Assembly (NCBI GenBank): GCA_034336665.1
Contig: JAPFBE010000002.1
Span: 17,090,906 to 17,154,905 of the forward strand
Source of the DNA: Luscinia megarhynchos
Taxonomy: Eukaryota; Chordata; Aves; Passeriformes; Turdidae
Direction of reading: 5' to 3'
Length of the DNA: 64,000 nucleotides
Within the stretch, counting starts at the first letter, position 1; each line of letters opens with the position of its first letter. Below are positions 15,452 through 25,600 of this stretch, piece after piece. Below the pieces are notes generated by a model. The model was not told where the DNA came from, ran no database searches, and saw nothing but the letters and a program-made list of their open reading frames with translations. The translations under genes were made by a program, and so were the position numbers.

Positions 15452-15634
15452 CTAAATCCCAGATTTGTGTACCCGTGGATAGTCCATCCCCGTCTTGGCC
15501 TCTGTGGCAACCTTCAGCTGCTCGTTGTGCAGGCTGATGTAGGTCCCCGTGTTCATAACAAGACTTTGGAATGTCCTCTGTGGCTGCTTCAGCATAAAAA
15601 CACAACTCTGGATCTTGATGGTAGGAATGTGGGC
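15452..15634 (-). pseudogene. possible coding remnant or chance ORF in a GC-richer patch
   Basis: On the minus strand a 60-codon stop-to-stop frame runs from 15,634 down to a TAG at 15,452-15,454. Its translation looks protein-like: balanced composition, with the stretch TYISLHNEQLKVATEAK. After the TAG, a second frame continues in a similar style to about 15,360, as expected if a frameshift had broken an older coding sequence. The patch has more CpGs than its surroundings. Neither end shows a convincing splice site, so an inactive retrocopy is likelier than an exon. I do not recognise the protein. An overlapping 113-codon frame on the same strand shows that the patch is open in more than one frame, which weakens the call. 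Confidence 0.2.
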
Positions 15635-15659
15635 TTAGACTGGTTTGGGCAATGATGCT

Positions 15660-17985
15660 GTTATTCTTTCACTTGGTGAGTGGTGATTGAAATCATAAAC
15701 TAATGCTTTCCACATAGATGATAGCGAGAACAGCTGCTGCCTTGAGAAAAAATCAAAACATTTCACTTCTAAAATATCTTTATAAAGCCCTATAAATGTA
15801 TTTTTCATTTTGTGTACCTGGGAATAGCTAAGCCCAAGCAGAGTTAGGGGTAGACTTGCTGAAATATTGCAGTGAGAGTTGTCATCAAGCCTTTCCTAGT
15901 GTTCAGCTCACTTTGGCACCTGCAGTCTTAAAACTTTGAAGCTTGCAAACACAACTCAAACTCAGACTGAAAGCAGTGTGAGCATAGTCCTTTAGAGATT
16001 TGTACCTCTAACATGCAGCTCTGTTGAGACTGGCAGCAAGCCTGCTAATTTTTCCAGTTGTGGCAGATTGTTTCAATGTCTTTTACCCTTTATATAAAGA
16101 TGGTCTGCTCAAATGCCTGTATTTTGGTGTCTAAAGACATTGAATCTTTCCTAACTTGTAAAATCGTGTATTCACTCTACTTTTCTTAAATGTTTCCAGA
16201 ACACACAATTGGGCTGCAGTTCTGTATGTGTTCCTAATTTCCTTCTGTCTGAAAGCCATGGAGATGTCCTGCAATGCTTTTCCCTGTCCCTGAAATATCT
16301 AGAGCACTTCTTGATGTCATTGGTGGGCTCCATTTCTTATTTCTCTCTTTGAAGAAGGAGTGGAGAAACTCCTGGGTGTGGGCAAGCGTGAGAGCAGAAT
16401 GATGGCAATCCCTGGCTGGCCAAGGGCCCCTTGGGATACTGTCAACATCCAGTGCAGTGCAGCCTGTAATAATTCCTGCCTGTTTTGGGCATGAAGGCAG
16501 AAGAAAGGGAACATAAGACTTCTTTCTGCAACTTACTGCCCTGTTGAAGGATTTTAAAGAAACTTTGGGGAAAATCTAGGCCTCAGATGTGCATCTGTGG
16601 ATGTCACTGAGTTCATAGAAGGCCATGTGAGTGTGTACATTAACAGACAAAATATGGCTTTTGATCTTGAAGAGCAATTAATATAAAATATGTCATTACA
16701 CTATTGCGTAATAGGATATTTTAAAATACTTTGTTAAAAATACTCCCTGAACTGAAATACAAAACCTAATGGCCTATCTTCACCAATGCTTATCTGACCT
16801 TTGATGCTGTTTGTAGATGTGTTTGGCTTTTATGCTTTGAAATTCAGTAAAATATTTAATTAAATTTAATTAACTTTAATTAATTTAATTAATAACTTAA
16901 TGAAATAACAAACCCAAACACTTTCCTGTCCTCATATCTATCCATGCTTGAGAGTGGCACCATATTTGGAAGAGAAAGGAGAAATAGTTGTCCTGGCTAC
17001 CTGCAGGGGCTCCCCTGTGACCAGGCCTTTTCTGCTACCCCACAAAACCCAACTGTGATGGCTCAGCACTCATTCTATAAGCCTGCAAACACAGAGACTT
17101 TCAGCCTGTGCTTACATTTATGAGCCTGCAGGTTGCCCAGCACCTCTTGTAGCTATTACCTGAAAGAGTGGGATGGAGTAAAAACCTTTGCTGACATAGA
17201 CCTCTCAGGGGCATGCAAGACTGATAGCTTGAAGGTGACTCCCCAGGGTCTATCGACACCTTGAAACTGCTGCAGTTGCATCAACCTGTGAGTGGATGTT
17301 AATGAAAGGCAATGAACCTCAACCAGAGGCATCTGGGTTTTCATTTCACCTACCTGAAATTCTCCATATGTTGGTCTGACCTAAATGTGCACTGTGAAAT
17401 CTGAAGCAGCTTCTGCCTGGAAAGGTTCCCACAAACAGAAAAACAAGTCCAGGGGTGAGCAAGTGGTATTGAGTGGAGTCTGCCTGAGATAGATTCTTAG
17501 GAGGAACAGCAAGCTCTCCTCTTCTGTTTCTTCATCAGGGAAAGAGCATAATGTGATTTTGAAGAAGAAACTAACATAAGGCCTTTTCAGGTCTGTATTG
17601 GTCTGTCAAATGGCAAATGAAAGGGACATAAACTGTAGGAGCCACTTCATCAAGGTAACAGTCTTAGGTGAATAGGATTGTTGTGTTGGCTCAGAACAAG
17701 CATTTACATGTTTCCATTAAAAGGAGGTGTGATCTCATTCTCTGTTCTGCAGTCTGTTGGTTACACTTTCTCCTGAAAGGTTTGCTTAAGTCTTCTGGAT
17801 TTGTTCCCCTTTTTGTACTGGAACATCTCTAATTTTTGGCTGAAGTGTTTAGTATTCACCTCCAGGCAGAAACTGAGGCTAGAACCTTTCCACCTGGCCC
17901 TTTAGCTGAGATTTTATTAAGTCATGAACTATGGAGGGAAGGATAAAAATAGAAACATACATGCAGCCCTGACCATAAAAAGAAC
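15660..17985. other. gene-free AT-rich DNA with an AATTAA-rich tract
   Basis: No gene seen. A tract made almost entirely of TTAATTAAAT-type words lies at about 16,852-16,900. It is nearly self-complementary, a typical low-complexity AT sequence. A stretch at 16,990-17,340 is slightly GC-richer, with no identifiable content. Confidence 0.5.
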
Positions 17986-17989
17986 TTGT

Positions 17990-18260
17990 ATTTAGCAATA
18001 ACAAATATGCATTTTTTACAGTATTTCTATTTTGCTGATACTCGAAGTCCAATGGACTGTTTTTTTGGTGTTAAGCATCATAGATTAGAGCGGAAGTAAT
18101 AATATTCTATGAAAAGCCATCTAAACGAGTTTTGATTGGACTTTTATTGTTGAGTTTATTGTATTAGATGCTATTTATTCCATTCAGAACGACACATAAA
18201 AATGACACATTTATTATTATTTTTCGTGACACTAATTTGGTGTGCAATACAACTTTTTTG
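17990..18260. promoter_or_regulatory. candidate conserved non-coding element
   Basis: This AT-rich block keeps at least five CpGs (in the words CTCGAAG, GAGCGGA, AACGAGT, AACGACA and TTCGTGA) where the flanks have almost none, and it has no repeat character. Loss of CpG in neutral vertebrate DNA makes such retention a weak hint of constraint. No open frame of note covers it. The regulatory role is inference only, since conservation cannot be seen from one sequence. Confidence 0.25.
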
Positions 18261-19380
18261 CCCCCCTGCCCATCTCTTTAAAGAGTACTGACTGTAAAAT
18301 TTTGCTGAAAAAATTCAAGCAGCAGAGAAATAACAAAAAACTGAAAAACAGGACCCACAAACAAACAAACAAAACTACAAAAAAACACCCTGGAAACCAA
18401 AACTGTTTTTTTTCATGCCTGATTAGTCTATTGGAAAATACTTATTTGCAGCAAACTGCTACAAAGATAGAAGTGAGGAACAGAATGCTATAGCTTATAG
18501 AAAGGTATGGGCATAGCTGGAGATCAGGTACATTACCTAGCACCCATCCACTGTTCTCTTTGTAGTAGGAGATAAGCCTGCAGTGCTTTGGAGATGAGAG
18601 AAGCTGAAACCAAAACACTCTTTACATAATGCTGTATTACAATGAACCTTTTCAATGTGTTAATACAGTAAAATCCCCATTAGCCGAATTCCATATTCTT
18701 CAATTACCATAGCTTGTGATTCAGATAAATGGGAATCACCAAGATATAAATTTGCACTGTATATTAACTCACTGGATATTAATCTCTTTCTCGTATTATT
18801 TATATAATCTGCAGCATGATTTGGCACATAAACACAGCAGGTTAAGTTTATTGTACAAATTCAGTGCAAATTATCTCTTGCACCAAAAAATGCATTCAAG
18901 TTATACCTCAAGGTATGAATCTGAATTAATGTAAACCAGGCTTTGTGTGTTCAAGTTTGTAAGCATATGCTAGCAGATTCGTCAGAAAGAAGGCTAGTCA
19001 GTGCAGATCAAAAATTAGAAATTATTATCTGTGTTGCAGCACACATAGAAGTGAAGATAGGATCTACTTTCATTCTCCTTCAGCTGTTGGAAGATTTCAG
19101 ATAGTATTTTGGATTGCTTCTTCTATTTCTATTAGAGAATGGAGTAGAGAAAGTCTTGGGGCAATTGAACCCTATAGTAACTTGTTTGAAGTAGATGCAG
19201 GTAGATAATTTGTGAATTTTGTTCCTGGCACTACAATTAGAGATGATGCTGAAGGTAGCTTTTCTGAATACCAGAAGTGCAAAAGTTTATTGTTTTGTGG
19301 GAAGGTTCAGTTGGATGTAGTGCTGCTCTTTAAAGATTAGGCCAGCCTCATTAAACATGGGTATACATTAACCACTTTGA
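18261..19380. other. gene-free AT-rich DNA upstream of the coding gene
   Basis: No gene is visible. CAAA-type simple sequence lies at 18,357-18,374. Open frames are short and compositionally random. Confidence 0.5.
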
Positions 19381-19559
19381 TCTATAGCTTCTGCCTGTCT
19401 TCATGTTTAGCATTTGGTTGGTGCTGAATGCTTACTTCATTTTTAGACTTAGCTTGTTCAAGCAGCTGAAATTTTTCTGTTTGTTTTTTTTTTTTCTGAA
19501 GGAAAACATGCACACTGGGAGTCCAGAATACCCAATTCTCTTTTGGTGCTGTGCTACCT

Positions 19560-19927
19560 TCTTGCTGACCGTCAAGGATGGGAAGGGCCATAGGTATTGC
19601 CCCCTGTAGAATGGGTGAGTCAGGTATGTCTGGTATTGAGGTGGGAAAAAAGTGCCATCCAATCCTGGTATTCATTTTGATGCTCAAAGATGACATAAAG
19701 GCTGCACGGCAGGGAGGAATGCCCAGTGAGGAGGAAGGAAGCAGCCCTGCACTCCTCTGTGATTGGGACTGACTGTGTTGTTGCTGGGTGGAACAGCGTA
19801 ATGCTGTTGCTGCTCCTGCTCCAGCACTGTGATGTTTCTGTTCCAGATTGTGCTGACTCACATTCAAGAAAATATGATACACAGACACAATGCACTGTAA
19901 CTCTTTTACTTCCCCCCAGTAACCTCG
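19560..19927 (+). promoter_or_regulatory. candidate 5' region / non-coding first exon of the downstream gene
   Basis: This slightly GC-richer patch ends in a strong splice donor, CTCG|GTAAGT, with GT at 19,928-19,929. It is the best donor in the kilobase before the coding exon and would pair with the acceptor at 20,511-20,512 to give an intron of about 585 bases. I see no TATA box and no CpG island, so the transcription start is unknown. The patch is also open in several frames, including a 194-codon antisense frame. The link to the gene is inference from splice-site placement. Confidence 0.3.
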
Positions 19928-20512
19928 GTAAGTGTTTGGTTTCTTTTTCCTCTCTTTGGTTAGCATGGTGCAAATATAGCTTTACTGTTAGAATTAATAG
20001 GAGGGGGAAAGGCAACCTTGTAAACAAACTGCTAGCAGACAGATTAATCTTGGATAAGGCATTTAAATGCAACCTCCTGTTTGTGGTACCTCCGCCTCCC
20101 TTTAAAGCTGATCAATCCCGATAATTCACCCATCTCTACAAACTACACTTGTTAGAGCTGTGTTCTTAAATGGAAGAAGTGCTTACAATGCCCATTTACA
20201 ACTGTATTGTGTTTAATTAGTCAGCACAGCCAGTGCTGCAGGGATAGATTGCTTGCCTTTAAAGATTTGAGAATGTTAATAGTACAGTATATCATTTTAA
20301 TTATTATTGGATTAATGTTGTGTCTCGAAGAATATCTAATGAAAATCACAAGAAATGGCCTGAAGTGACCCAAGGGTTGTGCTTTATTAGAAAAGTAATA
20401 GGTCCATTGCTTAAATATAAAAAGAGGTTCTTTCTTCAAATGTCACTCTGCACTGGGCTTCTCCGTGCATGTATGTGGAAATGAAATCCTTTTACTTCCA
20501 CTTTGTCCACAG
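19928..20512 (+). other. putative intron in the 5' UTR
   Basis: It is bounded by GTAAGT at 19,928 and by a pyrimidine-rich acceptor ending in TTTGTCCACAG at 20,512. Inside, 20,230-20,420 is AT-rich with homeodomain-like TAATT/ATTA words, and could hold intronic regulatory sequence. The acceptor is convincing. Pairing it with this donor is inferred. Confidence 0.35.
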
Positions 20513-20537
20513 AAACTTTCTGTAGCTCATGCATTAA
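20513..20537 (+). promoter_or_regulatory. 5' leader with minimal upstream ORF abutting the start codon
   Basis: After the predicted acceptor, the 25-base leader holds a single ATG at 20,529-20,531, followed by CAT and TAA (20,535-20,537). The main ATG starts at 20,538, immediately after that stop. The upstream ORF is in the same frame as the gene and encodes only Met-His. The TAA also shows that the protein cannot extend further upstream in this exon. An upstream ORF of this kind can lower translation or make it depend on reinitiation; whether it does so here is unknown. Confidence 0.55.
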
Positions 20538-21290
20538 ATGGCTGAGACAGCAGCTGCAATACCAAGAGAGGAAGAGGAGATCCAAAGCAGCAGTGATGAT
20601 GAAGACCGATCTCCGACTCACGATGCTGTACCAGCATGCCCTGGTTGCCCTGCCAGCCCTTGGCTAGACAGCGTTAATGAAGACAAGGGACGCTCAGGAG
20701 TGCCAGAAAGACTGACTGTGCTCTCCAGCAGGGCAGTGGCCCGGCTGAAAGCCCTGCCTGGCCCAGGGATGGTCAGTGGTGGCCAGGCACAGAGGACAGC
20801 CCCGGGGCTGGCTGGGCATCCCCTGGCAGCTGTAGAAGCACTGTTAGGCTCCTCCTCATGCCCTGACAGCCCGCTAGCCTCCCTGCCAGCCAAAAGCCCT
20901 CCCTGCAATGGCAAAAGGCGTTCAGAGGTGCTGCAGGCCCCGGGGGCGCCGCCTGAGGCCGGCCGGGCCCGGCAGGCTGGGGCTGGCACGCAGCAGGCGG
21001 GGAGCAGCGCCCAGGGCGGCAGGGCCTCCTGCAGCTTGGGCCGTGTCATCTGGATGAAGACCACAACAGTAATGGAGGCCTTAGAAAACAAGAAAAAGGA
21101 GGAAAAGGAGAAGTACCGGCTCCAGCTAGCCATGTACCGACGGCTCCTGCTGCTGCGCTCCATCAGGAGTTTGCACAGGCAGCTGGAGCAGCAGCAGGCC
21201 AGGCTGCAGGAATGCTATGGCATGGTGATAAATACAAAGAAAGAAGTGTCGAAACACATTTGCTCAACCTCGCCCTCACCTTCACCGTAA
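20538..21290 (+). CDS. UPF0500 / C1orf216-like protein, single coding exon, 250 aa
   Basis: This is the only convincing protein gene here. The 250-residue product has three parts. Residues 1-50 are acidic and serine-rich (EEEEIQSSSDDED at 11-23). Residues 60-170 are probably disordered and rich in Pro, Ala, Gly and Ser. Residues 175-240 are a charged, leucine-rich helix: a KKKEEKEK stretch, then MYRRLLLLRSIR and QLEQQQARLQE, as in a coiled coil. The MYRRL...QQARLQE pattern closely resembles the C-terminus of vertebrate C1orf216 (UPF0500) as I recall it, which has no established function. No signal peptide or membrane segment is seen; a cytosolic or nuclear location is a guess. The start is fixed by an in-frame TAA directly before the ATG. 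Its context is weak (T at -3, G at +4). The middle is very GC- and CpG-rich, unlike the flanks. It is not the usual C1orf216 N-terminus, so I read it as a paralogue or divergent member. An expressed retrogene is possible, but the upstream acceptor argues against it. Confidence 0.8.
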   Translation: MAETAAAIPREEEEIQSSSDDEDRSPTHDAVPACPGCPASPWLDSVNEDKGRSGVPERLTVLSSRAVARLKALPGPGMVSGGQAQRTAPGLAGHPLAAVEALLGSSSCPDSPLASLPAKSPPCNGKRRSEVLQAPGAPPEAGRARQAGAGTQQAGSSAQGGRASCSLGRVIWMKTTTVMEALENKKKEEKEKYRLQLAMYRRLLLLRSIRSLHRQLEQQQARLQECYGMVINTKKEVSKHICSTSPSPSP

Positions 21291-22365
21291 TCATGTTGCT
21301 GCCTGCAGAAATGAGCTTTGCAATGCCACCAGAGCCGCCAGTAAACTTGCATCCCACAGGGGTGATGTTCTCGTGGGCAGATCCAGAAGAGAGAGGGTAC
21401 AGCATTGCCCCCTGAATTTATCTGGGGGAAAAAAGAACAAGGGTGAACCTGTGCAAGAAGCTGACTCCTGATGCCCATTCAAAGCCTCAAGGTGAAAAAG
21501 GATTTTTTTGGCAGATAGGTTTGTAAAAGAAAAAAATCACCACAAACTGGGAACCTAGTCTGTCACCTGATCCATAAAGGTGGCTGGATGCAAGATTGCT
21601 GCCTGCTGAATATGATATGGCACACCTCTCTTCTACTTTCAGAGTCAACAAAATTTGAATAGAATTAGGGTTTATTTGTCTGCAAGAATATCTGAATTTA
21701 AAAAGTCAGGTTATTTGAAACACTTAGGCTCAGGCTTGATAATATCTACCTAGATGCCTCTTTTTCACAAAACTGCTAAGGGCGCCGTACATTTGCAACC
21801 TCAACTTTCCTTTAAAATTTATTCAGAAAAATCAGAAACTGTTGTGAGAAGGTAGGGCAGCCAAACACATATAAGGAAAGAGTGCAAATGCCTCAGCCTG
21901 ATTTCCTCAGGAAAGTGATGTGAAAACAAAGGCCTTGTAGTCTGATGTTGCACTGGAAACCCAGGCTGGCAGTGCCAGGGGAATGTTCAAGGTCTGCACA
22001 ATTATTAATCTGCTGCTAATTCCCAGTGGCACTAGCATCTGCAAATCAAGCATATTTTGTGCCTTACTGCTGTCATTTAATGGAAGTTGGTGACAATTAG
22101 CACTTTTTATCCAGGTGTATTAGACATGTGGAAAACCCTGGAGCGCTGTTTCTCCAATTGCAAGGTTAGGATGCCTGCAGGGAAGTTGATGTCAGTATGC
22201 AACAAACACGCAGGGAAAATGAAAACAAAAAGATGCAACTCTTTTGTATGCATTTAAAAGGCAATGTGAGTCACTATTATTGAACAGCAAATTGAATTGT
22301 TGAATGTGCTCTTTTAGGATTGGAAGTAAAATATGATTTAAGAATAAAAGGTACAGAAAAGTTTT
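21291..22365 (+). other. putative 3' UTR of the UPF0500-like gene
   Basis: The first AATAAA after the stop codon is at 22,343-22,348, followed by T/G-rich sequence, which would give a 3' UTR of about 1.07 kb. No earlier canonical signal is visible. The part at 21,980-22,200 has CNE-like texture, with words such as CAATTATTAATC and GCTAATTCCC. The end of the transcript is inferred from the polyadenylation signal alone. Confidence 0.4.
22343..22348 (+). terminator. candidate polyadenylation signal AATAAA
   Basis: Canonical hexamer, the first one downstream of the stop codon at 21,290. Hexamers also occur later (for example near 23,630 and 24,113), so longer transcripts are possible. Confidence 0.4.
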
Positions 22366-22449
22366 CTATTCTAGGATTTCAAGGGATATGGGAAAATCAC
22401 ATTTTTTTCAGATATGTATTTCTGATCATGCCAGCTTTCCTTTCCCCTC

Positions 22450-22467
22450 TTTTTTTTTTTTTTTTTT
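22450..22467. repeat. T18 homopolymer
   Basis: Eighteen consecutive T. No adjoining retroposon body is recognised. Confidence 0.85.
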
Positions 22468-22624
22468 AATATAATTGATTATCTGGATGAACAATCACAC
22501 AGGTTTTGGAGTGGGTTTTTTTCTGCATAAAAAGCCAAGTCTGCTTTTAATCATCCTATCTTTATGAGAATAATGTACTATATAGAAGAAAAATTTTATT
22601 CTCACTTTTTTTTTTGGTGCAAAT

Positions 22625-22678
22625 ACAGGGAGGGGTATGTGTGTGCTGGTGTATGCATGCACACACACACCTCCCTGT
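22625..22678. repeat. near-perfect inverted repeat (hairpin)
   Basis: The left arm (22,625-22,646) reads ACAGGGAGG, then GG, then TATGTGTGTGC. The right arm (22,659-22,678) reads GCACACACACACCTCCCTGT. They pair over about 20 bp with one two-base bulge and one mismatch around a 12-base loop. Part of the arms is a diverged TG/CA microsatellite, but the ACAGGGAGG/CCTCCCTGT ends are unique sequence, so the symmetry is not only simple repeat. The stem is short for a typical microRNA precursor. Confidence 0.7.
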
Positions 22679-22679
22679 C

Positions 22680-25600
22680 TTCAAGAGGTTATGAAAGGCT
22701 GGTGCTTCTTTTTCTGTAGCAGAAGCAGGAATAATCTCTCAAAATAATCTCTGCTGTCTACAAGGAGTTTGGTTGATTAGATTCACATGCACACATCTGT
22801 GAGCAAGGTATTGAAGTAATTCAACAAATGAAGTGCAGCACAGCATTGTCATTATTCCGTCTTTGTATTTCTGCACACCCAAAAATTATGGAAGCCCCCT
22901 GGGTATGCACAACCTTAGATAGGTTCATACATTTCCTTGGGCCCTTGTGTAGCCTCTCATGCAGCACGAACCAGTAACTTTGAATGCAGAATTACCATAG
23001 AAACATCCTTGGCATCAAGGAGATATTTGAAGGAGCATCCTCGACTGCATCATTTGGGGAATTCAGGTTGCCAGAGGCCTTTAGTGGGCTACAGAAGAGA
23101 GCTGGTGGTCGCATGTGACTGGGAAACATTACTCCTGAGCTCTGATCCCATCTCACTCTCTGCTCAGCCTAGGGAAAGCTGTTCTCCCTCAGCAATGCAG
23201 ATTTCCTAAAGAATGCTAAAATACTAAACTTGCCGCAAAGGTAGCCTGTTCTTCCTTCATGTGCCTCTCAAGAAGGATTCAAGGAATTGATCATGGCCAA
23301 TACAGCTATGTAAAGATTTTAAAATTTCTTTCCCCCCGTACTTCCTGAACTAGAAAAGCCTTTTTCTCATTGTTAAGAGTAAGTGCTGTGTGAACCAAGC
23401 ACAAGCAAAACACCACATCACCTCCTTTGGGGAAAGATGTATTAGAGAAGCATCACATCTCAAACATATTGCTGCATTTGGAAACCAAACGTCAAATTTT
23501 TTCATTAGGAAGACAGTCAAAATGAATATTGTTGTTAATGTTAGCCAACTTTTCTTTTGAACTGAAAAAGAATGATCTTTTAAAGTGTATTCAGACTGAC
23601 TAATAGTATCATGTAACTTTACACTGAAATAAAACAGATCAATGAAAATATCAATCCATTTCCCCAAACTCAAAAAAAACCCCCCTCTTAAAACAAAGTA
23701 ACTGTTTTGCTTCAGTAGCTGCTGAAGTAGAGCACTGTTCTGCCTTTGCTGCAAGAGTGCCCTACGTTATTGCATAGCGCTACCTATGGTGCCATATTTG
23801 CATTAAGGAGTGACTAGAATAAGATTAAGAAATACTTTTCACATAACAACTAGTGCAGAAATAGTTAGTCTGTCAATCCATCCAACTATAAATTCTTTGT
23901 GGCAGAACAGTGATAATCTTCGTTTTGTACAACATTTTATAAAATTTCTTGATCCTAACTGGGATCAGTAGATGGTTCTGCATTATGAATATTAAATACC
24001 GAAAGATTTGTGCATGAGCAATGCTGCCTGATAGCTGGCAGGAAAATGAAGCCAGGAGTTATTCTGTATGTGCACATTCTTTCCATGTAGTACTTCTATG
24101 GATACATGCAAAATAAATTTTAACTGAGGAAATAACATCAGTCCTTGCAAGAATTTGCTTTTCAGCTGGTGCTTCTAGTGTGGCTACTAATAAGTGGAGT
24201 TGGACAAACCAGTTAAAAGCAATATGATTTTTTAAATAACTTTATTTTAGAAGCTTGGAAAATTTAGCTTAACAGTTATGGGGTTTTTCCTTGTATTTTT
24301 TAGTGCATTTTAGGTGTTGAAGGCCAGTGAGAAAGTTCCAGATTGCCGTGGGTAATTCTCGGAGGTGTTTTCAGGCACAGCAGACCAAGCAACAGTCTCA
24401 GGTTGAATAAAAGTGTTTCCTCTCATATAGTTTGACCTCTTCATGTTCTTAAAAGCTTTGGTAATTTGGTTGAGGTCCAACGAAATTTCTTAAAATTTGT
24501 CTTTTTATCTGAACTCAACTTATGGCCCTCACAGGAACTAGGGGAATGATGACAAAATGAGCAGTTTCAGTAAGGCCTTTCTCCCCATTATCTTTACCAA
24601 CTTCCAGAGCCCACCAAACTAATGATCTCTGGGAGAAATCTTCCTTGCAACCCAACAACTTGTGTACTTTTACGGCAAAGGTTGAAGGTAAAATTCTGCT
24701 GCCTGAGCTGCAAGGTCCTGCTGCTCACCTGTTCTGAAAGTGCATAATCATGGGTTTACTGTGAAAAAGTGGAATGCTTAAAAGGTGTCAGCCCCTTGGA
24801 ATAGTTGTTAACACTTAAAAGTTGTAGCTTGTGCCAACCCCAATCCAGAAATATTCAAAAAATGAAATGGAGTTATAATACACTTGAGTGACAAAATGTA
24901 TTACTGAGATGTTCTTTAACACAAGTGCTTTTCTTCTACATCTCCAGCATTTCAATCAGCTGAACTGCTGCCCTGGAAACTGTCCAGAACTGTGTTTTTG
25001 CTGTTTCTGTTGTTGATGCCCATGAGTCAGCCAAGACAAACAGCCTACCTTAACAAATTCCCTTATTACCTTTTGTGATGTAGCTATGCAAGGGATTTGT
25101 TCAGTTCCTCCTTTCTGAGATTTTCCTATGTGTCTATCACATTTTCAAATTAGGACAAGGAGACAATTTCACCAATTTATAGTAAATTATTGATGCTGTG
25201 GTAAACTTATGAGCCATGTACTACTAAATGCAGATTATCCTGCACTGTTCTTGGAACTGTGAAAACTATGGACTTTGGTCATGAGATAAACATACAAAAT
25301 GTAGATTTAAAGATGAGATTGTTTACATCTTTCCTGGGTGATGAGAAGACAAGGAGAAACCTTTTAGAATCCTTGTTACAGTTTATTTCTATAAATGTTA
25401 TGAATCTAGAATATAAATGCATTGGAGAGGCTCTTTTGCTTATGACTGTTGAAAGCAGTGCAGTAATGCAAATATGGGTTGGGGATATGCTTGAGTGGGA
25501 GTGAACTCCAAATGCACCTGGCAAGGAGTTAAGTGTTCTTCAATTTTAAAATTCGGAGATTCAGAGTGTGATAGTCAAAACTCTGGACTGGGGATGAAGG

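Noticed and set aside
18665..18720. Sequence CAGTAAAATCCCCATTAGCC resembling a DNA-transposon terminal repeat
   Set aside because: No matching inverted terminus was found and the similarity is weak.
20618..21163. 181-codon minus-strand open frame
   Set aside because: It lies exactly opposite the GC-rich coding exon. GC-rich sense codons remove stops from the antisense strand, and the translation has no domain.
21163..21482. Several 63-87-codon frames just after the gene's stop codon on both strands
   Set aside because: They overlap each other in different frames and have no family signature. They fit 3' UTR sequence.
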